Source of the DNA: Anarhynchus alexandrinus
Taxonomy: Eukaryota > Chordata > Aves > Charadriiformes > Charadriidae
Reading direction: 5' to 3'
NCBI GenBank assembly: GCA_008711295.1
Contig: VUYV01000155.1
Span: forward strand, 132,850 to 196,849
Length of the DNA stretch: 64,000 nt
Made by a program: the position numbers and the translations under genes. Positions 51,777 to 64,000 of the stretch are shown here, piece after piece; position 1 is the stretch's first letter, and every line of letters begins with the position of its first letter. The notes under the pieces were generated by a model. That model was not told the DNA's origin, ran no database searches, and worked only from the letters and a program-made list of their open reading frames with translations.

Positions 51777-54549
51777 CTGACTGATGTGGGGTGAAGGGAG
51801 AGAGGTGCCAGAAGTAGCACATGGTCCAAGAAGGATAGCGTATGTATCACATATTACATGGGGTTTTTTGTAAGGAACTTCCTTTATCACGTTTGCCTCT
51901 AAAACTCAGCACCTTTTGACACAGATTAATATCCTATGGGTTGATTATTGTGTCCACAAGCAAATCAGATAAAACTTGAGCTTCCCTTTCACTTGGAAAA
52001 TAACTAATACTGAGCTTCTCAAATCATTAAGCCGATCTGTGGATAGAATTACTCTAAACTATCTGTCTGTGGGGAAGCTTCAATTTGTATTCTTTGACGT
52101 TTTCCATCCAGGTGCCAAAAAGGTAAATACTAACTAAATTCTCATTCACTGTAGAGTTTACAATGCAAATTTTCAAAGCTTCATTTTATGTAAATACATA
52201 TCAAGTAAACACAAGAAATAGCTGCACCTATAACTTACCTAGCTCTTACTAGGTGTATGAGAATAGGTGTATATACTCCGTCTAGTTCTGCCTGTCCCTT
52301 GTCCTTGATATCCATCTCAACATGGATTTGATCAGCTGATGTAAACAAATGCATCAATAACCAAAGCCAACCAAAAAAGCTTAGAAAAGCTAAAAATTCT
52401 CAATTCTATAAGTGCTACAAGATACTGTGGTATTTAAATTACAAAGTTGCTGTTAAAGAGTTGTTGCTAAAAATTTCTTGGTACTGCTGTGTTTTCAATA
52501 GGAAGGCCACAATTCTTAACTTGCTATTTACCAACAATGAAGTTATTAGATATCCTAGACCAAAAAAAGTATATACCCTCTTCACAGTGAGATTTGGAAA
52601 ACATCTTCAACCTCTCTGCTTTTCGTTCCTTTGTGGGAAGCAGGAGAGTTTGGGGACCAGCATGTTGCAGCTGTAATCCACCGTGTCAAAGAGCATCAAT
52701 TTTGTTCCTAAGCAACCCTGCACAGTGCAGCAGTTGCTGTCCACAGCTGATAAGGATGCTCAGGGAATTGTTAACTGGCTGCAAGCGGGAGAGATGAAAG
52801 TTGCAGAAACTGGACGTAAGGCCACTAACGCAGTAATAACATTCCTCTTTTGGGTTATAAAGAAAGGGGGAGACGAACAGCAACAACAGTGAAAAGTTAA
52901 GGATCCCACTCACATTACAGATGCTCTCATACAGAAAACTCTCTTGATTGATTTACTGAACGAAGTGATGAGTTAGGAGGCAGCAGGCACTCTCAGACTG
53001 TGAGCTATTGCACAGTGTTACATGACGTCCTTTACAACCTCTCAGTCTGACTCGCAGCCATTTACAAGGAATGCCTGGATGGCCAAGCTTGCAAGTGATA
53101 AGTTGAAAGACTGTTCCCTGTGTATCAGCCAAAATATTTTGAGAATCTGCCAGTACAATGCCAAAAAAAATATGTCTCTTGGATACACATTTGAAGAAAG
53201 TTGAGGTTTGGCCTCAAAATATTTTTTCCAAAATAGTAACTAATCAAAGCATGGCAATGTATTATCAGAAAATTAGATCATTATAAGTACCTTTATGAAG
53301 TTTCACAGTTATTTTTTTATCCAAGGTGATTTAAAACTGTAGTGGAATATACTTACTTTATTTTAATTTACCAAAGTACTCAGACTAATTAAATAAATTC
53401 CTAGAAGTTTATATTGTCTGTTATAACAGAAGAAGTTTTATCTATCTAAGGAAACTTACTCTTCAGTAATCAAACAGCCAAATTTATTTTTGCACATACA
53501 GATTTTACAACATTTTTGTTTTAATGTTCATATTATGCTACATTAGGTCATATTTAGAAAAAATTATACAAGTATTCTTAATATTGGGAGTTCTGCTTCA
53601 TATGTTAATTTTTGATACGAAGCTTTAGTGCAAGTGGTAGTACAAAGCTGAGCTAGACACCATCTGGTTAAGAGTCAACTCACAAATCACAATGTCTCCT
53701 CAAAGACAAAGAACTGTGATACAAGATGCTTACCTCAAGAAAATAACCTTTTATCCAAAGAATCAGGAAAAATCAGGGAAACTGTTTTAGAGAATACAAA
53801 TTAAGGTAAAAATCAACTAGCATAGCTATAGACCATACTTACAAAGCTCATATTACTGCAAAAAAAGAAAAAGCAAATACAGGCAATGTACTTCTCAAAC
53901 CTCCCACTTAAGTCTACAAACAATATATATAAAAAATGAAATAGAGACAAAATAAAAGTATTTGCCAGCACTCCAGAGAAGGGGATGAATTTGCAGTGGC
54001 CAAAATTGAGCCTTACGGTTTACCTTTTCTTACCACACATCAGCAGCTTAACAAATTTACTGTATATGAGCTAAATATTGAAACCAATAAATCCTCAGGT
54101 TGGACGTTTCTGTGAAAAAATTGAATCTCCTACCTGACACCATTTCATAATTTTGCACCCGGTTTCTAAAAACATTTTCATTAATTTATCAATATCTGCA
54201 TGTCATAACTCACATTTCCTACATATCTTTTCAAGCCGAACTGCTGGTTTGAAACACACAGCGACAGAAAATTAGGATCAAAAATCTTGTTTCCCGTGGA
54301 TGCTTTACATTACTCTTTGAGTCATATTACCTTTTTTTTTCCCCTTGAATTACTTATTCCTCTTTCCTAAGAATACCATACACACAGCACTCTGTCTACT
54401 GCTACAGTGTTATATGAATATAGGGCATATCGTATTTTAACACGACCTGAACCCTTGTAAGATCCATTTGATTCTGATAGGGGTAGGACATGCCCAGAGT
54501 CTCAGTACAGTACTCCGTTTACGCCAGCAGTTATTCTTGTGTACATAGG

Positions 54550-54700
54550 ACCATGTTTTCCAAGGTGACTAGGTACTTAGTTTCCCAGCTTCCCTGCTTT
54601 CAACTGTTCTCCTTTGTGTTTCTAAGCACCTAAGCCTCTTTGGAGAATTCCAGCTGGGTGCCTATCTGCATCTCCAGATACCTAAATGCCTTTAAAAATC
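54550..54700 (+). repeat. Ancient amniote repeat remnant (TAGGCACCTAAATGCC type)
   Basis: AAGGTGACTAGGTACTTAGT, later CTAAGCACCTAAGCCTCTTT and CAGATACCTAAATGCCTTTA ending AAAATCTTCC. The spaced 'GGTGCCTAAATACCTTTGAAAATCT' pattern is typical of an old amniote interspersed element (recalled). A weaker relative may lie at 21150-21225. Confidence 0.4.
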
Positions 54701-57700
54701 TTCCTTGCAGTGTTTGGCTCCTATAAACTAATAAACCCGGGAGATCTCTGCGTCTCTAAGACTTGACTTCACCGTTAAGCCAACCAGATCAAAGAACCAG
54801 TAATATGGATGAAACTGAAAAACTGCGCATGAAATGCAAAATACTGCTCCTTAATACTTTAAATACACAAAATTTGTCTTTGTTCATATTAACAACATTT
54901 TTGTAGGTTTTTAGGCAACCTCCCATTTTCTATAACAGTGCAGGATCAACGTCTAATTAAGAACATTTACACTGTGGCTCCAAAGGCTTTCACCTTCAGG
55001 ATGGGGACCTGCAGACAAATAGGGAACAATGCTGCGCAGTGGAATATAAGAAAGGAAACTGTTTTTCTACATACACAAGGAACATGATTGTTTATATGAA
55101 TAATATCTTTTTATCGTTAATATTTACACAGATAGCAGTCTTTTAACGTTTTGCTAGCTTTTTAAAATGCACTTAAATGCTAGAATCTGAACTGATGGTG
55201 GCAGGAACTTTGTACTGATGACTGAGTACATTAAGATATACCTTCAAATAATGCATAAGGTGTGTCTACGCTGGTGTGAGAAAAAAGAGTGCAGTTTCAT
55301 TTGAATTATAATAGAGCTGAATCTTGTTGGATTTTTTTTTTAATGAAGCTAAAATATTCTAGGACTGATGTATCGGTCACATGATCTTCATATGTGCTCA
55401 TGTTTAAATCTGAGCCTTCATACACCAAACACCTGAGCAAATATTTGTATCCAGTATTTTTCTACAAAACATGTATACCTGTTGCACATCAGGTGCTCTA
55501 GTCGAAAGCAGTATTTTGTATTTCATTTCAATTCACATCTATTTAAGTCTACACTGTGGAAAACATGCAAATTTGTGTACTTCGGTGAAAATGGATTTTT
55601 TTTTGTCAAAACAAAACACACAACTTTTTTACTTAACAGAGGGATTATAAAATACTACCAGAGGCACAGGAAGATCAAAATCATATGCTTCAGCAAAAAA
55701 ATACTTAAGAAATAATGGTAGAATTTAGGCTACTAATTGTGATAGGGGTCGAAGTCCAAGCATTGTAACTATTATTGTTCCGGGAAATGTAGCATAGAGC
55801 TCTCATTTCAAAGCGCTGTCTATGAATTTAAAAACCTTTCCTCCACTGCATGAGCAATGAGGAAAAAAAGATGTTTTAAAGACTATGTCTTGCACAAAAA
55901 TCTGTGCTCCCATCTATTGCCCAATAAATGATAGGTACAGAAATATACAGAATCTTTTCCATCACTCTGTCAGCTCTGTTGTCAGGTAACTGATGAAACC
56001 TGAAAAAGCTGAATCTAAACTTTGTTTCTGTATTTCTAATTTATGTTCCCTCTTTTGAACAGTCTATCCACTTAACACCTGCTGAACCAGATTCTTCTCT
56101 CATCAGCTTACCATGATGCCAATTATGAACTGCTGCCAGTGGACTATAGTGGCGTAAAAATCAAGTAATAGGAGTATTTCAAATGTGAGAAGTTCACTGA
56201 CATCCTGTAGTTGCAAGAGGTTGTCCATTTATTTGGGATCATAATTTTATTTCTGCAGTATTTACAAGTTCCCACGTTCAGAAATACGGTTTCCATTTCC
56301 AGATTTATTTTTTTTGCAGAGTAGCACTATTTCTAATACTGTATTCATAGATTTATATGGCTTTTATATTGCAAATTTTTCTTCTTAGACAGAGGCACAA
56401 TGATGTGAGTCAAGTACAGATTGTCATCACTCAGTTTGAACTTCTTGGGTTCGATCACTTAAAGCTTTTACTAAAATCACAGTATTCACTGAGGATTAGT
56501 TGAATGATAGGCCATGATTAATAGATCAGGCACCAGTCATAATTACTCTGAGTCGATTTGTTCTGCTGTACTAAGTCAGCATATTTCTTTGCTACATCCT
56601 GGTCCACACCAATCTCATCGTTCTTATTCTTGACTCACAATAGCAGCAAGGAAACAAAATTCCATCTGTTTCCACCAAAGGAGCAAATAAATTAGATTCT
56701 GAGCAGAAAGATCTATTTGTTAAGCATCACCTTCATGCCCTTCATAACCGAAGTAAGGAAATTCATGCTCAAGTAAAATGAGTGAAATAAACTAACTCCT
56801 GTTCCTCTAAGAGATCTTCAGGATTTTTTTTTTTAACAGGAAAGCTGGTCCCCAGTGCAACTAAATAAGAATAGAATGACTTCTGTTCTCTGTCAAGCCA
56901 ACAACAGCCCAATACACTTTGAGTAATCTTTTTATTAGCGAACAAATAATTTTTTTTTCGCTGCCATCAAAATGACCCTTACTTTTCAGTATTTGAAATT
57001 CTCCCTGGAGCTCTTTATGAATATCTAGTAGTGTGCTTTGAAGGTGATTACACTGCACTTTGTCCCTCCTCTGTTATACAGTATTCTAGCTATTCAAGCT
57101 AAGCGTCTCTGCTGTGAAGAGAAAATAGATTGAGACATCAAACACATTTGCAAAATACAAAATTCACTAGGTTTTATACAAGAATACAAAAATAGAAAAA
57201 GGCTATTTGAAACAGGGTTGAAAATCTCAAACACAAAATAAATGAATGAGCCAAGGTGTAAATATGAGATACAGAAATAATATTTCAACTTTGCTATTTT
57301 TTACGTATGTAATATTCATCATAAGAGTATTTCTAAACTTCTAAAGAAATTGTTCACAAAACAAAGATTTCTAATTTTGTGATCTCTTGTTAGATTTTAT
57401 TGAACTCAATTTTTTTTTAATATGAGTTCTGAAGAGATGGACGTTTTCAAACTAGCATGCAGAGACCGTAAGACACTAAAGGCGCTCACAATGGGCAGAA
57501 AAGGAAAACAAGATAATCTGTGTGGCATTTGGGAAAAAAGTGATGTTGTGGAAATTTTATGATGCTCATAAGGAAAAAATCTATCAAACAAAGGTCGGGG
57601 AAAAAAACCTGTTATGAGGAAAGTTCAGATCAAATGAATTACAATAATGATGACTGAAAGATTTGATATAATGGTGAAGGATGAATGAGGAATCTGGAAC

Positions 57701-58774
57701 AAAGGAGCAGAAAAAAATAAAGCCAGAATGGTCTTAATATGAATGTTAAACTTGTCTTGAACAAGACAGGAAAGGTGCTAAGCCAGCAGACAAATCCCCA
57801 AACAGGAAGACTATGGGAAGTGGTAGTTTGAAAGAAAAGTGAAGAAAACAAATAGGTGGAATATACCCATAGGGATGCAATAAGAATGGAAAAGGAGTGA
57901 AGATGGGAAACAATGGAATGTACAGCAAAATGAAATATATCACCCTATTTCCCTCACCATTTCAGGCTTTCTGTTGTCACATTCAGTCACCTGTTTGATT
58001 ATAGTCTTCAGGGAATTTGATATATCTTAGATGGGCTTCCTCATACAGTATGGGCTATATTAACAAATGATGAAAAAGAATGGTTGGTTTATCTTTTCTG
58101 GAAGACACACTGCCGCTTTATACAATCAAAACAAATAAATGAATAGTCTTGTTTTTATGCTTATCTTCATGAAGTATTGTGCTCATCTACAAAAGTATGA
58201 CTTGACAAAGCTGTTTAATGTAAAGCCTATAAATATAGAAGTTTAATATAGCAGTGAGAACTAGTCACAGAAGATCACCTTATTTAAATACAATTTCTTT
58301 ATAAAACATAAACTACACTACAGCTCTGCCTGATTTGGTAACAAACATTACCCTTACACCATCAAAACCTTACCAGCCACTCCAGCTCATTTCCTGGCTA
58401 CTGACAGGGCAGGAGAGTTATTAGATTATCATGTTATGAGGTGACAGCGGGAAGTGACACAACTGTGTCATTATGGGTGTAGATGTCCACCAGCCCCCAT
58501 GTAAATCTGCCAGTCCCAATTTAATGGACTTGAGCTTTTTCTTTGCCAGGTTTTACACTACCCCGTTTCTTGACCTTTATGCCCCTAACTTCTATACTTT
58601 TATCTTGAATCTCCACAAACTGCTTTGTGACCTCTTTCAAATTTATTCTCTTGCCCCATCTCATCCCTACTTTACTTTTGCTTTTGCCACCATTAATACC
58701 GATAAAACACTAGTTTGAAATTTGAAATCAGAAAGTTCAGTTTCTGGCAGAGTGCATGCCGTTATTCTAGAGTC

Positions 58775-58845
58775 ATCTTTTTATCTCTTTCAGCCTTTAT
58801 CTCTTTCTCGCTCTCTCTTTCTTCCTTTTCTTTCATTTCTTTCAT
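58775..58845. repeat. CT-rich pyrimidine tract
   Basis: TATCTCTTTCTCGCTCTCTC continuing as CTTTCTTCC/TTTCATTTC units; low-complexity sequence. Confidence 0.75.
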
Positions 58846-61829
58846 ATAACATCTCTATGTAAACTATGTACTACTTGAGTTGAGCAGTCAAGAAGTTAAT
58901 AGCTGGGATATCCTTGGAGGCTGAAATGTAGTAATATTTGAAGTCACTGGCACTCTGCAGAGGAAAATGTAATCTATGTTTTTTAAAGACACTTTAATTG
59001 CTCAGCAATCATGCAGAACTGAGAAATATAGCTCTGCTTCCAAGATAATAACTCCCCAAATTGCAAAGGTCGCTTACTCAATACCCTTGCTATCTAGCAA
59101 AATATGAGAATGACACCAAAACTCAAAACCTCAACTTTATGTTAATCTATTATTCGGTATTAGCTTTCATGTATTTTTGTAATGTTTCACAAAACCTGCT
59201 GTGTGTTACTGTCATTTAAAACATAAAGACTTCATCTAGCTTTGTTGCTAAAAGAAAAAAGTTGTTTGTATGCAGTCCATTTACATAGACCTAATTCAGC
59301 TAAAACTAAAACTAAAAATGAATGGGAGTTCTGTATTAGCAAACGGACGAGAAGCTTTAGCACAGAGGAAAGGTAGCAATACTAATTACGATCAGCTTTC
59401 ACTGACCCTTGCTGCTTTTCCTTCTGATTTTCCTCTCTTTTTGCGCAATTATTCCACCAACTAAAAAGAGTTCAAAGCTTTTATTATGTTAATTCTATTT
59501 AAATTATTCATATGTATTTAACATTTAAACATAATCTTTATATGGTTATCATGATGTTATTAAAAGGACATAATCTAGCTAATGCATTGATTAAAGATTT
59601 CCCAGAAATTTGCGATGTCAGTCATATCTGAACTTATAATCATATCTGAACTTCTGAGGGTGAAACTCTGGATCTCTGTGCAAACTGCTCTAAACTTTCT
59701 CTGTGCAAACTACCTCGAAAAAGGAGTCAAGCATGAGTGTATTCTTCTTAACCCTTTTTCTTCCTTCCCCTCAGGACCTAAATATTGCATGGCTGTGTAC
59801 TTAAAAATAGGTTCTTAGATTCTATTCAAAGAGATTTTTAATGATGTTCAAATCTTATTAGTACTTTTGAAGATTTTACTCAGAATAACACCTCAAAACC
59901 TGGAACTATAGATAACACTCTTTTTTTTTTTTTTTGTGAAAGAAGCAAACAAACCATATCAATGCTAAAGAGATACCACACCTGTGTCATAATGAGTCGC
60001 AAACCGGCCTTAAATCCGAAGCCAAAACTATGTTCAGTACCATGGACAAGTACTGCCCAAACTGTCCATCATCGCAAAAACAACTTACTCAAAAACCACC
60101 TTCTGTTACAAAAAAACAAAGACCAGCTCCTGCTCTTTTATAATAAGATCATACATTCTAAATATTGGTGAATTCTTAAGACCTGATTTGTTGAAATCGT
60201 CACAGTTCTTATTAAAAATATGTGGCAAAAAAGTATCAGCATCAGAAAATACAGGACTGTGGAACTAGCATGCCTAACTTGTTCCTCTGCTAACTTGTCC
60301 TTTCAGTTTGTCACTACCAGAAGAAAACGAAAACCAAGAAAACCCAGGAACCTAAAAAGCAAATTAAAATCCCCAAAGCTCTTGTCACTCCTTTTTAGCA
60401 TAACTTGCCCTTACAAGTAGTATGAAATATTTACAATGCGCTATATTTATATTCATTTGTTATATGACTCTGAAGATAAAAGCCCTGTATAAAAAATGGT
60501 GGTATAAGACAGTCCCTTTATCTTTTACAATATTTTGTATGTGTGTTTCCCAACTAAATTACAAGTGCACATAATAAATCAACTTTTTCACAATAGTTTA
60601 ATAATGCACTTTCATTTTGTTAAATTTAAAAGTTATACATGTTTCATAAATCTCAACAGTCCCAAGAAGATGTGGCAAAATGTTTGACTAATGAAATGAT
60701 GGGCTTTGTCTTCATGAAAGTGAAAAGTTTGTCTTTTAATATCTGTAATAATTAAATAACTAGACAGTTTCTAAGGAATCAACAAATTTTCAGTTTCATA
60801 GATGATACTCTACAGCTCAAAATTAAGAATAGGGCAAAAAATTGTCTTCTCAAATTAGTCAACCTTCTAAATCCCTGTTACAATTACAGACGAACGCATT
60901 TTACAACTTGGTGCACAGAATCAGCTGGTACAATATGACTCTGGTATCAGAGACTTTATAAAATAATGCTATCTCCCATCTGTCCACTAAACTGCATTGG
61001 GATCTAATGTCAACAATGGCATTTTTTAACTCCTAATTCTCTGGAAGAATTTATATTGCCATTGGAATTATGTTGTAAGACATATCCTTGATATGTCACA
61101 TGTCTCCCACTTCCTCAGATCATTTTCCAGAGTCTGTCACCAGTCAGTGCAGCTTGACACTTGTCATTTACAAGTTAGGGATCCATGAAAACCAAAGGAA
61201 ATTTATCCAGTGTCTTAAATTGCATCAGAAATATTTTTTGTGAAGATTAAGGTATCTACACCTGTTTTATTTTCATGAAAACAAATCACTTTGTAATACC
61301 GAACTCAATATCCAAGTCTAGATCAATACATCACTTCAAACAAAATGGCAGATCCACACACTTTTATGCATGATCAAATTGAAGGATCACACCTGGGTTC
61401 TCCTTGTAATTATCACTACTTTAGGAACACTGTAACAAGTCCTGTCAGCAAACACATTCCTCTACTAAAAATCCACTGATAACTCATAGATATTCGTAAA
61501 ATATTCAATCTCACTATCCAAAACCAAATAAAATGTTAGACAAAATTGCAAAGAACCCAAACAGTTTCAAGATTTTTTGTTTTGTTTTGTTGTTTGCTTT
61601 TTCAGTTTATCTGCAGTTTTGGGGTTTGGGTTATTTTAACTTCAGCAACACTTTTAACTCACTTGCACATGTAAAACATTTAGAAAGAAGTGATGGGTCA
61701 TATTCATACAGTTCTATAACAAAAACTTACCCTCGTGGTTTTTTCTATCAACACTTTTTTTTAATTGAGCATTTTCCATTCGTGCCAACACACTTGTTGA
61801 AGGGTTGGCTGTAACCAAACACCAGCTGC

Positions 61830-63200
<1,371 letters not shown>

Positions 63201-63402
63201 TTGGAAATGAATGTATTCACAGCAGCTACTCGAGCAGCCAGATCCTTCGGATACAAGCTCCACGCGAGGCCCCTGGACGGAAACAACGGTCCACGCCGTG
63301 CTAACCCCAGGAGCCGGCTAGTCGCCCTGGGTGCAGCGCTGCAGCCCCCTGGAAGGAGATTTTCTTCCACGCGCGATGCAGCCTGTCTCCCCCACGCCCC
63401 TC

Positions 63403-63447
63403 CTCCGCTCCGCTCCTCTCCGCTCCGCTCCTCTCCGCTCCGCTCCC
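63403..63447. repeat. 15-bp GC-rich minisatellite, three units
   Basis: Three tandem copies of CTCCGCTCCGCTCCT (the last ends in C) lie inside the CpG island, pyrimidine-rich on the plus strand and GGAG-rich on the KCND2 sense strand. The array is perfect apart from the final base, suggesting recent slippage and possible length variation in the KCND2 leader or promoter. Confidence 0.85.
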
Positions 63448-63500
63448 CGCCCGCTGCCGGAGCCGGGCCACGGCCGCCAGCGGAGCCCTTCCCGGGGCCG

Positions 63501-63501
63501 N
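63501..63501. other. Undetermined base (N) in CpG island
   Basis: A single N in a G/C run (GGGGCCG-N-GGGGCAGG). It marks either an ambiguous base or a closed contig join in sequence that is hard to read. Confidence 0.95.
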
Positions 63502-63888
63502 GGGGCAGGGGGAGGAGCTCCGGGGCGGCAGCATTAAACTTTAAGGCAAGTTTTCCGTGTAGGAAATGCGTTGAAGGGCAGAGATGCGCCGGGGAAGGGG
63601 CGCCGGGAGGGGGCAGCGCCCCGGAGAAAGGAAGCGGGCGGAGGGGGAATCTCCCCGGGACGGGCCGTCGGGGCAGGGACGGGGGTTGATGCGGAGCGAG
63701 GAGAGCGGGGCCGGGCAGAGCGGCGGTGGCGGTGGCGGGGGTAGGAGCGGGGGCTTCGGAGACACCCGCAGAAGGTGGGATGCGTGGGGCATCCTCGGGG
63801 GCGGCCGGGCGGGAGGCGGAGGGCGAAGTCGGGGGAGCCTGGGCGGTGGAGCGGCAGCGGGGCAGGGGGTTCCCCGGCGGCGGGGGTG

Positions 63889-63912
63889 GCCGGGGCGGGC
63901 GGGGGGCGGCGG
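63889..63912. promoter_or_regulatory. Clustered GC boxes (Sp1/KLF-type)
   Basis: GGGGCGGGC followed directly by GGGGGGCGGC gives overlapping GC-box matches in the CpG island. A further CCCCGCCC lies at about 63444-63451. Such sites are common in CpG-island promoters; occupancy is inferred only. Confidence 0.35.
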
Positions 63913-64000
63913 AGGCGGGCTCCGGGGGTTCCGTAGCGGCTCGGCGGTCGGCGGTGGATCATTCACCCCCACACACACCTCCCGCCTCCTTCCCCTCGGC

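Larger units (their letters stand above)
1..61829 (-). other. KCND2: KCND2 intron 1 (5' part, incomplete)
   Basis: All sequence downstream of the exon 1 donor in gene orientation is AT-rich, has no recognisable exon, and is broken by interspersed repeats. KCND2 intron 1 is known to be very long in vertebrates, so the whole stretch is read as intron. The next exon, which would complete the pore, was not found in the window. Intron status is inferred; an independent small gene or noncoding RNA inside it cannot be excluded. Confidence 0.85.
51785..61829. other. Intronic sequence adjoining exon 1, no gene
   Basis: AT-rich with no recognised exon. It holds an ancient repeat at 54550-54700, a pyrimidine tract at 58775-58845, short direct repeats at about 59623-59725, a T16 run at 59921-59936 and a T/G-rich patch at 61569-61632. 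Open frames are short and not protein-like. Confidence 0.65.
63230..64000 (-). promoter_or_regulatory. KCND2: CpG island covering the KCND2 5' leader and promoter region
   Basis: Base composition changes sharply from AT-rich intron to very GC-rich, CpG-dense sequence that continues to the window edge. CpG-island promoters are usual for neuronal ion-channel genes. The island immediately precedes the KCND2 coding exon in gene orientation, so it most likely contains the transcription start and 5' untranslated region. The exact start site is not visible. A weak TATA-like CTTAAAG-type stretch sits near 63536-63546. Several stop-free frames on both strands here are products of low stop-codon frequency in GC-rich DNA, not genes. 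One undetermined base lies at 63501. Confidence 0.75.

Noticed and set aside
63201..63978. Several 60-160-codon frames on both strands of the CpG island
   Set aside because: Proline, arginine and serine-rich translations of CpG-dense DNA, with few stops by composition. No domain or start-context support.

Overview
The window looks like a piece of a bird genome. The evidence is several CR1 LINE 3' ends with the avian-type tail (direct repeats of ATTCTATG), few other recent repeats, and a vertebrate multi-exon gene with a very long, AT-rich intron. I cannot name the species. Avian is an inference, because crocodilians and turtles also carry CR1 elements, usually at higher repeat density.

The only protein-coding gene I can support is KCND2 (Kv4.2, an A-type voltage-gated potassium channel) on the minus strand. 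Its first coding exon lies at 61836-62950, with a perfect GTAAGT donor at 61835-61830. Upstream in gene orientation (62951-64000) are a leader containing small upstream ORFs, a strong-looking candidate 3' splice site 59 nt before the ATG, and a CpG-island promoter region that runs off the window edge. Everything from 61829 down to 1 is most simply read as the 5' part of KCND2 intron 1, which is known to be very long in vertebrates. No later KCND2 exon, other protein-coding exon, tRNA, rRNA, CRISPR array or bacterial feature was recognised.

The intron holds five CR1 fragments (12666-12960, 33506-34845, 36362-36453 reverse, 44500-44596, 51501-51776), degenerate ancient amniote repeats (MIR-like SINEs, palindromic 'ATTGACTTCAATGGG'-type elements, an old CR1/L3 relic), microsatellites and two short minisatellites. 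The long CR1 copy still shows broken reverse-transcriptase reading frames.

Three places look like assembly artefacts. A 1079-bp sequence is repeated with no difference I could see around a single N at 37466. A roughly 270-bp sequence is repeated across a 70-N gap (42866-42935) with one substitution. A 28-bp repeat flanks a single N at 26934. An N also sits in the CpG island at 63501. I found no convincing undescribed system. The observations most worth checking are the leader splice site and upstream ORFs, the amino-acid changes in the Kv4.2 N terminus and T1 domain, the false duplications, and an unexplained mostly open minus-strand frame at 8932-9681.
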